Source of the DNA: Alphaproteobacteria bacterium
GTDB taxonomy: Bacteria; Pseudomonadota; Alphaproteobacteria; DAOWDM01
Reading direction: 5' to 3'
DNA: 5,322 bases
Assembly (NCBI GenBank): GCA_030639035.1
Contig: DAOWDM010000196.1
Span: 1-5,322, forward strand
The notes under the pieces were generated by a model that saw nothing but the letters and a program-made list of their open reading frames with translations, was not told where the DNA came from and made no database searches. Positions 1 through 5,322 of the stretch are shown piece by piece. Made by a program: the position numbers and the translations under genes. Numbering within the stretch: the stretch's first letter is position 1; every line of letters starts with the position of its first letter.

Positions 1-215
1 ATTCCAGCGGAGGCGGTGGAGAAGGAAGTGATTCCGAAGACGAGAAAGACTCTGATGATTCCAGCGGAGGCGGTGGAGAAGGAAGTGATTCCGAAGATGA
101 GAAAGACTCCGATGATTCCAGCGGAGGCGGTGGAGAAGGAAGCGATTCCGAAGATGAGAAAGACGGTAAAGGTGGAGAAGAAAGCGATTCCGAAGACGGT
201 AAAGATTCTGGCGAC
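1..215 (+). repeat. 57-bp in-frame tandem repeat coding an acidic Gly/Ser linker
   Basis: Units start at 3, 60 and 117, each 19 codons. The third matches for 16 codons (to base 164) and is followed by a degenerate, shortened copy to about 215, with about five codons lost. Bases 1-2 (AT) fit the last codon of a further unit, so the array probably continues left of the window. Units 1 and 2 differ at two bases, and units 2 and 3 at one base over 48; all three differences are silent. The encoded unit reads SSGGGGEGSDSEDEKDSDD. The first unit is 30/57 G+C, visibly richer than the surrounding genes. The product is expected to be a disordered, strongly negative spacer in front of the VWA domain. 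Copy number may vary between strains through slippage or recombination. Confidence 0.95.
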
Positions 216-1346
216 AAAGAAGATGAAGAAAAAACAATAAAAGATCTTGTTGAGGAATATAAGGACAAGGAAGACAACGAAAAAAATGCGGAAGATGCTA
301 AAAAGAATACAATGCAGAGACGGCTTGATTCTGCAAAGAGCAGTGACGGCAAAGGCGGCGGTGGAGCTGGCAGTGCTAGTTCAGGAATCAAAAATCTTCC
401 ATTAGGAGACTGGAGCGACTATCAGACTATGGCAAAGCAGTTCAAACCTGCTTCAAATAGGCTTGCCCGTATTTTTGATAAAGTTAGAGAGCATCAGCTA
501 AGAACGGTAAAGTCTATTTCAAAAAACAAAACTCTCATTCCAGAAGACGGGGAATTCTCACGTTTTTCAAGTTCTGCACAAATGGATCTTAACAAAAAGA
601 AAGCCACAGGAAGACAGCTTGAAGAAAAAGATTTCAGATTATTCAAAGAGGATAATGAGAAAACTAAAACTTCAAAGGTTGATCTTGTTGTATGGATTGA
701 TGGTTCTGGTTCAATGAGCGGAGATCCTCTTAAAAGAGCGATTCAGGCTGGCTGTCTTCTTTTAGAAGCCACAAAAGAAGATAAAGACGTTAATACTTAT
801 GTAGGAATCTGGGGGCATGATGATCCTATAATTTTAGCTTCTCCTGGAGATACTGCAAAAGAAATTGGTGAAAAAATACAAGGTGCACAGAATGGACTTG
901 GTTCTGCAACTTATATGGCTCCTGCTGTAAAGAAAACAGCCGAAATCATAGCGAGCAGAAAAATCAATCAGAATGAACAAATAGGAAATACTCATATGCT
1001 GTTCATTTCAGATGGTGATATTCATGATCCTGACAACACTAAAGAAATGATTAAAACCTTGTTCAAAAACACAAAGGATATAACTCTTGATGTTGCAATA
1101 ACAAGCAATGGTTATAGGTCTGGAGATGGTTCTGAAATGCAGCAAATAATAGAAGATACGGCTAAAGAAATACCAGGTAGCAGTGTTGGTGTAAGCAAGG
1201 GTAACACTCCAGATGAATTATTAAACTGTTTCATGGATTCACTATTAAAAAGAATCCGTGCAAACAAAAGTATGGTTTCAAAACCAGCGTCATCTAAACA
1301 GAAAGCAATGCAAAAAGCTTTAGATGAAATGAAAAAAGGACGTTAA
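1..1346 (+). CDS. CobT-like VWA-domain protein, 5' end cut by the window
   Basis: The reading frame enters from the left edge (first full codon at base 3) and gives 447 residues to a TAA stop. The first ATG in frame, at 312, is internal: the same frame is open through the acidic repeat upstream, so it should not be taken as the start. Residues 1 to about 128 are a hydrophilic linker rich in Gly, Ser, Asp, Glu and Lys. A helical, basic segment follows (about 140-170, including SNRLARIF), then a VWA domain from about residue 227 to 415. The MIDAS motif is complete: DGSGS with D233, S235 and S237, then T303 in GSATYM and D337 in ISDGD. An acidic linker, a basic helix and then a C-terminal VWA domain is the layout of the cobaltochelatase subunit CobT. 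VWA domains of this class bind a divalent metal and work with a MoxR/CobS-type AAA+ ATPase, which is the next gene. The C-terminus is basic. No signal peptide or membrane segment is visible in the part present. The VWA call is firm; a true cobalt-chelatase role is not supported. Confidence 0.88.
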   Translation, partial: SSGGGGEGSDSEDEKDSDDSSGGGGEGSDSEDEKDSDDSSGGGGEGSDSEDEKDGKGGEESDSEDGKDSGDKEDEEKTIKDLVEEYKDKEDNEKNAEDAKKNTMQRRLDSAKSSDGKGGGGAGSASSGIKNLPLGDWSDYQTMAKQFKPASNRLARIFDKVREHQLRTVKSISKNKTLIPEDGEFSRFSSSAQMDLNKKKATGRQLEEKDFRLFKEDNEKTKTSKVDLVVWIDGSGSMSGDPLKRAIQAGCLLLEATKEDKDVNTYVGIWGHDDPIILASPGDTAKEIGEKIQGAQNGLGSATYMAPAVKKTAEIIASRKINQNEQIGNTHMLFISDGDIHDPDNTKEMIKTLFKNTKDITLDVAITSNGYRSGDGSEMQQIIEDTAKEIPGSSVGVSKGNTPDELLNCFMDSLLKRIRANKSMVSKPASSKQKAMQKALDEMKKGR

Positions 1347-1380
1347 GACGTTCTGAATAAAGAATTAAACGACTTTAACG

Positions 1381-1386
1381 AAAGGA
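1381..1386 (+). promoter_or_regulatory. Shine-Dalgarno sequence of the AAA+ gene
   Basis: AAAGGA lies 8 bases before the ATG at 1395 and fixes the start of the AAA+ gene. It sits at the end of the 48-base gap after the VWA gene, where no convincing promoter or terminator is seen. Confidence 0.8.
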
Positions 1387-1394
1387 ATAAGAAC

Positions 1395-4010
1395 ATGAGT
1401 GAAGAAAACAAAAAACATAATCCAGTGGCATTAGGTGTTCCAGGTAGACCTTATCCAATGATGATGTCTGCATCTTCTATAAAAGATGGAGATGATAATG
1501 TATTTTTAGAGCCTGAACTAGGTGTTCTTGAAAAACCTTTAGTTTTCACATCTAAACGTCCTTATGCAGAAATTGTAGGACCTGCTTATCGTGATATGCC
1601 TTCACCTAGTATGTTGAGAACATTCTATAATGCTCTTGATTTGCGTAGTGAGCAGTCTGACCGAAAAGTTCAGGCGATTTTTGGTCCTCCAGGTACTGGT
1701 AAGTCCTTCCTTCCTAAAACAATCGCCAAAATGCGTGATGAACGTGGAGCTATCGTTGTTGACTGTGGTGGTATGAACTTAGAAGAGCTATTGTTCGAAA
1801 CTGTTCTTGATATGGATAGAAGCAAAGACGTTTATGAAAAAATAGATAAACGTATTGCAAAAGGAGAATTGCAACATGTTTCTATGAAAATCCTGAAAGA
1901 AGGTTTAGGCAGTGCTTATTCAGAAGATGAAGATGGAAAAGCAGCTATCGATTGGGCTTCTGTAGGCAAACAAAGTGCTGAGGAACAGGCAGAAGGCGAC
2001 AAAGATGAAAGCCTTGATAAAGCTGTCGCTGCAATTAAAGAAGTCGCTGAACTTGAAAATCTTAATACAAGTGATTCAGGTGGCGTTTCTCTTAAAACCC
2101 AGCATGGTCCTATTATTAAAGCATGGGAAGAAGGTCGTGAGCTTATTTTGGACGAATACAATAAATCCAAAGAAGGTACTGAAGGACAAATGCAGATACT
2201 TTGGCAGCTGTTTATTGGTGAAGAAAAAGAACATAAAGTAACTGGTGGAGCAGGTCTTGAATATACTTTCAAGAAAAAAGATATGCCTGCAGGTTTCTTT
2301 GTAACCGTTACAGGAAATGAATCAGATGACGGAACTTCGACTCATGGTCTTTCTGAATCTGTTTATTCACGTCTTCAGCCTGAATTTCTTACAGTTCCAA
2401 CGGAAAAAGACTGGCAGCATCGTATTTGCCAGACAATTTGTAATGTTCCTGTCTCAACAATTTTTGATTCTGCTGATAATCAGTGGGGCAATGACGTTGG
2501 CGGTTTCGCGAAAACTCTAAAAACATTCCAAAAGCTTGGAATGAGCGAACAAAAGAAAATGAACGTTCCTGAATGGCAGACAAAGATGCTTGATAACTGG
2601 CAGGACGTTATGGAAGCTTCAGAAAAACTGTCTAAATTTTACATGGAATGGTCAAAACTTGTTGATCCTGACAATGAAAACCTTCCTGCTGATTTAACTA
2701 TGGAAGTTGATGAAGAGTATAAGGCTCAGGTCGGTGTTGGTATGCGTCTTATGATGAAACATATTAACAAAGCCGTAAGAAGTATGCCTGAAACAGTTTC
2801 TATCGATGAATCAAAAGGATATTCAATGTCAACAGATTGGGAATCTGCTCCTGATTTTACACATTCAGAACAATCTGCAGGTGAAGCATTCGGCTCTAAC
2901 CTTTGTCAGGTTATTATTGATGACATTGAAAAAACAACAACTCTTCGTGGCAAACCTGAATTGTTCAAAGCTTTGATGGAAACTGCTGCTAAATACGGCA
3001 TAGCAGAAGCAAACCTTTCAGAAGGTTCTGTCAGTGAAGAAAACATGACTATAGCAGATCTTCTTGGCAAAAAAGACGATGCTTCTCTTGAAGAACAAAT
3101 TTACGGAAAAGAAAAAGAAGAATTACACACCACAAATAAAGAAGTCGATATAATTCAAAAAATGGTCTGCGATAAGATAAGGAAACTTGATTCAGAAATT
3201 TCAGATAACGATGATGACATTGTAACATCTGCTGAAATAAAAGGCTGTCTTGATTCTCTTATGGAAGACAAAAAGGATAATGAAACTAAAAGAGATAAGT
3301 TTATCATTATTCCAAATCCAAATTTCATGGACGATACGTCAGATGCGGCTAAACCATTTGTTCTTGTTCCAACAGCTGATGCTTTACCCGAAACTCCAGA
3401 AGATTTATCTTCAGGAACATCAGGGGCAAACCCAGACAACGGCGAATTGCTTGGCTATAATGATCTTCTTGAAGCATTATCTATACCAGAAATAGGCGAT
3501 CGCAATCTTTCATATATGATGAATCAGGCTATTACAAATGCAATTCCTGATATGACTTCTAGTGTTCTTGAAAGTGTTGCAATAGCTCAGGGAGAATCAA
3601 AGTCTGGACTTTCCGCTACAACTATTGTTTGTGCTAATGAGGAAAAATCAGAGCAAGTTACAATGCGGATACTATCGAAGACTTCTGAAGAAGGCTCTAA
3701 AACAGTGATAGCTGGAAACACCTCAATAGATGATGAAATTAAGGAAAAACTTGATGAAGTTTCAATAACTTATGTGAACATCAATGAAGATTCAGGCTGG
3801 CAGAAAGTTAATATGGCAGTTACTCAAATTGTTGGCTCAAACAGCAGTCAAGAACATCTTGATGCTGTCAAAGATGCAATGGGCTTTAGAAATCAGCCTT
3901 TAGACGATGCTTCATCAGATGAATATTCAAGTGTTGATAAAATAATGGCAACTAAACAGCCATCTACAGCACCAGTTTATTTGTTAAAAAACAAACTGCA
4001 GGACAGATAG
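1395..4010 (+). CDS. Large MoxR/CobS-type AAA+ ATPase with long C-terminal extension
   Basis: This 871-residue protein has one AAA+ module near its N-terminus. Walker A is GPPGTGKS at 97-104. Walker B is LILDEYNKS at 250-258, with D253 and E254. Sensor 1 is N308 in TVTGNES, and a candidate arginine finger is R326 in YSRLQPEF. The segment HGPIIKAWEEG (237-247) just before Walker B is typical of the MoxR/CobS/AAA_5 group, which has an insert in helix 2. About 87 residues (142-228), charged and partly acidic, are inserted where these proteins usually have a short stretch. A lid with a possible sensor 2 arginine may lie around 435-465. From about 470 to 871 no family is recognised: a charged helical stretch (about 565-635) is followed by a Pro/Ser-rich linker (about 640-685) and a mixed alpha/beta-looking tail. 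CobS and MoxR proteins are normally about 300-350 residues, so this one is more than twice as long. It should hydrolyse ATP as a ring and act with the VWA protein upstream. The substrate is unknown. No membrane segment is seen. Confidence 0.9.
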   Translation: MSEENKKHNPVALGVPGRPYPMMMSASSIKDGDDNVFLEPELGVLEKPLVFTSKRPYAEIVGPAYRDMPSPSMLRTFYNALDLRSEQSDRKVQAIFGPPGTGKSFLPKTIAKMRDERGAIVVDCGGMNLEELLFETVLDMDRSKDVYEKIDKRIAKGELQHVSMKILKEGLGSAYSEDEDGKAAIDWASVGKQSAEEQAEGDKDESLDKAVAAIKEVAELENLNTSDSGGVSLKTQHGPIIKAWEEGRELILDEYNKSKEGTEGQMQILWQLFIGEEKEHKVTGGAGLEYTFKKKDMPAGFFVTVTGNESDDGTSTHGLSESVYSRLQPEFLTVPTEKDWQHRICQTICNVPVSTIFDSADNQWGNDVGGFAKTLKTFQKLGMSEQKKMNVPEWQTKMLDNWQDVMEASEKLSKFYMEWSKLVDPDNENLPADLTMEVDEEYKAQVGVGMRLMMKHINKAVRSMPETVSIDESKGYSMSTDWESAPDFTHSEQSAGEAFGSNLCQVIIDDIEKTTTLRGKPELFKALMETAAKYGIAEANLSEGSVSEENMTIADLLGKKDDASLEEQIYGKEKEELHTTNKEVDIIQKMVCDKIRKLDSEISDNDDDIVTSAEIKGCLDSLMEDKKDNETKRDKFIIIPNPNFMDDTSDAAKPFVLVPTADALPETPEDLSSGTSGANPDNGELLGYNDLLEALSIPEIGDRNLSYMMNQAITNAIPDMTSSVLESVAIAQGESKSGLSATTIVCANEEKSEQVTMRILSKTSEEGSKTVIAGNTSIDDEIKEKLDEVSITYVNINEDSGWQKVNMAVTQIVGSNSSQEHLDAVKDAMGFRNQPLDDASSDEYSSVDKIMATKQPSTAPVYLLKNKLQDR

Positions 4011-4013
4011 GGG
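4009..4013 (+). promoter_or_regulatory. Shine-Dalgarno sequence overlapping the AAA+ stop codon
   Basis: AGGGG shares its first two bases with the TAG stop (4008-4010) of the AAA+ gene and lies 9 bases before the ATG at 4023. This supports 4023 as a real start. It also suggests translational coupling: ribosomes finishing the AAA+ gene would expose or reuse this site. Confidence 0.65.
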
Positions 4014-4022
4014 TATCTTGAT

Positions 4023-4349
4023 ATGACAACAACAACACCTCAAAGGTTGGTAAACGAGCTTACTCCTCGTCTAGCAAGGCAGAAAGCCTTAGCTAGACCA
4101 GTGGGCATGGATATTTATCTTGTAACTGAAAACTGGGAAGTCAAAGTTTTTGAAGAAGATGAAAATATCAAAAAAGCAGAAAGTTGTATGCAACTAGAAG
4201 AATGTATTAAAGACCCCAAGACAGAAACAATCTTTATCCCAGAAAACGCTGCAATCACAAAAGAAAAACTATTCGAGATTGTAGAAAGAAACTCTTTGAA
4301 AAAAACAATCTTCTGGGAAAAAGATGATGAGGGTGATTTCGTAATATAA
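4023..4349 (+). CDS. Unrecognised 108-residue protein following the AAA+ gene
   Basis: I do not recognise this protein. It starts 12 bases after the AAA+ stop, in the same reading frame, with a Shine-Dalgarno sequence overlapping that stop. The first 27 residues are polar and basic, with a Thr run and several Arg and Lys and almost no acidic residues. Residues 28-108 look like a small alternating beta/alpha domain: strand-like GMDIYLVTENWEVKVF, an acidic helix (45-62), strand-like TETIFIP, helix ITKEKLFEIVERN, then strand-like KKTIFWEKDDEGDFVI. It has two cysteines (one at the end of ESC, one in EEC) too far apart and too few for an obvious metal site. There is no signal peptide or membrane segment. 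Its position suggests an accessory or adaptor to the AAA+/VWA pair, which is inference only. A downstream ATG at residue 29 (4107) lacks comparable support as a start. The product could also be made as a C-terminal part of the AAA+ protein if the TAG were read through. Confidence 0.75.
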   Translation: MTTTTPQRLVNELTPRLARQKALARPVGMDIYLVTENWEVKVFEEDENIKKAESCMQLEECIKDPKTETIFIPENAAITKEKLFEIVERNSLKKTIFWEKDDEGDFVI

Positions 4350-4353
4350 AATT

Positions 4354-4360
4354 AAAGGAG
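4354..4360 (+). promoter_or_regulatory. Strong Shine-Dalgarno sequence of the repeat-protein gene
   Basis: AAAGGAG lies 8 bases before the ATG at 4369 and is the strongest ribosome binding site in the window. It fixes the start of the last gene, which otherwise has no stop in view to define it. Confidence 0.85.
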
Positions 4361-4368
4361 CAAATACA

Positions 4369-5322
4369 ATGGCAGAATCAAAAGCATATGAATTACCAGA
4401 TAAGAAAAAGTTTCCTGAATTGTATAAAAAAACAGGAGGACTTTTTAAGAGAAAAGACACAACAAAGCTTAGCGAAGCTATAGCAAGTTATGCTCGTGAA
4501 AATTTGACAGCTAAAGATGCAACAAATCTTCTGAATTTCCTAAATGGTCAGGGTCATGAAAATCTCAGTCCAAGTCAAATAAAATATAATTTGACAAAAA
4601 CATGTGATAAAGGTTATGTCAGAGAAGCTGAGTTTGTATTAGCTTTACAAGGAAAAAAAATAGAAAAAAAAGATATTTTAAAAGTAAAAGACATTGATAA
4701 TAGACACATTAAAAGTGCCTATTCTGCTATATGTAAAGCAACTGAGAATAAAGATGGAAATCATCTCATATTGCTTGGAGAAGCTATGCGTGATGCAGGA
4801 ACTCCTATCACAAAAAATGATATAATGGAGCGTAAATCATACTACAAATTTAGCTTTCCTATTGATAAGAAACATGACTTAAAAGGTAGAGTTCTTGCTA
4901 TCGCTACAATGAATGGAAATCTTGATAATGTAAAAACCATTGTTGAAATGAACGGTGAAAAACTTGGTAAAAAAGACTTAATGCTTTCAATATCACACGA
5001 TGAAATATATGGAAGTATTCATTCAAAAACGAATGAAAGCATTGCTTTTTCTGCCTTAAGAAACAATTCATTTGATGCTGTAGAACAGATCTTGACAGAA
5101 GAAGGGACTTCTCTTTGTGTAAATGATGTTCTTAGTGATTTTATGCGAGGAGAAGCTTTTTACACGCCTCTTGGCAAGCTTCTTGCCTCTCCTGTGTTTA
5201 AGGATTCTTCAAAAAATATAGAAGAAATGTGGGAACAGCTTCCTGACGATTACAAAAATTCAACAATAAACCAAAAAGCCTATAATATAGCTATTGGCAA
5301 AGGCAAAGTTAATGACCTTAAA
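4369..5322 (+). CDS. Divergent ankyrin-like repeat protein, 3' end cut by the window
   Basis: The frame is open from the ATG at 4369 to the window's end, giving 318 complete codons without a stop. The N-terminal 35 residues are Lys-rich and soluble. After that the protein is helical and repetitive. A pattern of amphipathic helix, then G-x-x-[IL], then [KN]-D-[ILV]-[LM], appears at residues 95-104, 144-153, 196-205 and 246-255, with a weaker related site around 44-52. Segments such as ATMNGNLDNVKTIVEMNG (179-196) read like the paired helices of an ankyrin repeat, but the period is about 50 residues rather than 33. A new helix of the same kind begins at the cut end (AIGKGKVND). Such solenoids usually bind other proteins. 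No enzyme motif, signal peptide or membrane segment is visible. It begins 19 bases after the 108-residue gene and is most likely in the same operon. The ankyrin assignment is tentative; another helical repeat family is possible. Confidence 0.82.
   Translation, partial: MAESKAYELPDKKKFPELYKKTGGLFKRKDTTKLSEAIASYARENLTAKDATNLLNFLNGQGHENLSPSQIKYNLTKTCDKGYVREAEFVLALQGKKIEKKDILKVKDIDNRHIKSAYSAICKATENKDGNHLILLGEAMRDAGTPITKNDIMERKSYYKFSFPIDKKHDLKGRVLAIATMNGNLDNVKTIVEMNGEKLGKKDLMLSISHDEIYGSIHSKTNESIAFSALRNNSFDAVEQILTEEGTSLCVNDVLSDFMRGEAFYTPLGKLLASPVFKDSSKNIEEMWEQLPDDYKNSTINQKAYNIAIGKGKVNDLK
4498..5133 (+). repeat. Protein-level repeat of about 50 residues within the last gene
   Basis: The repeat is visible only in the translation. 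The conserved Asp of the [KN]-D-[ILV]-[LM] motif falls at residues 50, 102, 151, 203 and 253, spacings of 52, 49, 52 and 50. About a dozen residues before each glycine lies a similar helix: GYVREAEFVLALQG, GNLDNVKTIVEMNG and NSFDAVEQILTEEG align closely. The first copy (around residue 50) is the weakest. The region after 260 is irregular before a further helix starts near 304. The DNA copies have diverged fully, so this is an old structural repeat, not a recent duplication. Confidence 0.6.

Noticed and set aside
1..215. The tandem repeat as a CRISPR array
   Set aside because: Units are directly adjacent with no unique spacers and keep a reading frame, so this is a coding tandem repeat.
16..240. 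Open frame of 74 codons across the tandem repeat in another frame
   Set aside because: The repeat length is a multiple of three, so any frame open in one unit stays open in all. The frame running into the VWA domain is clearly the coding one.
312..314. ATG at 312 as the start of the VWA gene
   Set aside because: The same frame is open from base 3 with protein-like acidic repeats, and no good Shine-Dalgarno sequence with proper spacing precedes 312. The true start is upstream of the window.
1341..1380. Imperfect inverted repeat (CGTTAA with TTAACG) around the gap between the VWA and AAA+ genes
   Set aside because: The outer stem is only six pairs with a wide AT-rich interior and no following T run. 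It is too weak to call a terminator or regulatory hairpin.
1347..1394. The gap between the VWA and AAA+ genes is also open in the shared frame, so a readthrough fusion is possible
   Set aside because: The separating stop is TAA, the gap is only 16 codons (stop-free by chance quite often), and a good Shine-Dalgarno sequence precedes the AAA+ ATG.
1916..2272. Open frame of 118 codons on the - strand inside the AAA+ gene
   Set aside because: It lies opposite conserved AAA+ motifs, has a low-complexity Ser/Pro-rich translation, and resembles no protein. It is a shadow of the coding strand.
3155..3439. Open frame of 94 codons on the - strand inside the AAA+ gene
   Set aside because: It is fully inside the + strand gene, with a Ser-rich, antisense-like composition and no supporting ribosome binding site noted.

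Overview
The window is a densely packed, AT-rich stretch with four genes, all on the + strand. No gene is supported on the - strand. Both ends cut a gene: the first lacks its start and the last lacks its end. Gaps are 48, 12 and 19 bases, three clear Shine-Dalgarno sequences are present, and no promoter or terminator is visible between genes, so the block looks like one co-transcribed unit. This fits a low-GC bacterium or a large bacteriophage; the sequence alone does not separate the two. The stops seen are TAA, TAG and TAA, and there is no strong sign of a non-standard genetic code.

Layout: (1) bases 1-1346, the C-terminal 447 residues of a protein with an acidic, glycine/serine-rich tandem repeat followed by a von Willebrand factor A (VWA) domain with an intact metal-ion-dependent adhesion site (MIDAS). 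The arrangement resembles the C-terminal half of cobaltochelatase subunit CobT. (2) bases 1395-4010, an 871-residue AAA+ ATPase of the MoxR/CobS type with intact Walker A, Walker B, sensor 1 and candidate arginine finger. It has an unusually long insertion between the Walker motifs and a C-terminal extension of about 400 residues that I do not recognise. (3) bases 4023-4349, an unrecognised 108-residue protein. (4) bases 4369-5322, the first 318 residues of a protein built on a divergent, ankyrin-like repeat of about 50 residues.

Paired MoxR-type AAA+ and VWA proteins are known to act together as ATP-driven machines that load metals or remodel protein complexes. Here the VWA gene precedes the AAA+ gene, both proteins carry large non-standard regions, and the visible neighbours are an orphan small protein and a repeat protein rather than cobalamin or chlorophyll genes. 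The inference is a repurposed AAA+/VWA machine, with the last two genes as possible adaptor or target-recognition parts. The biological role cannot be read from this window.
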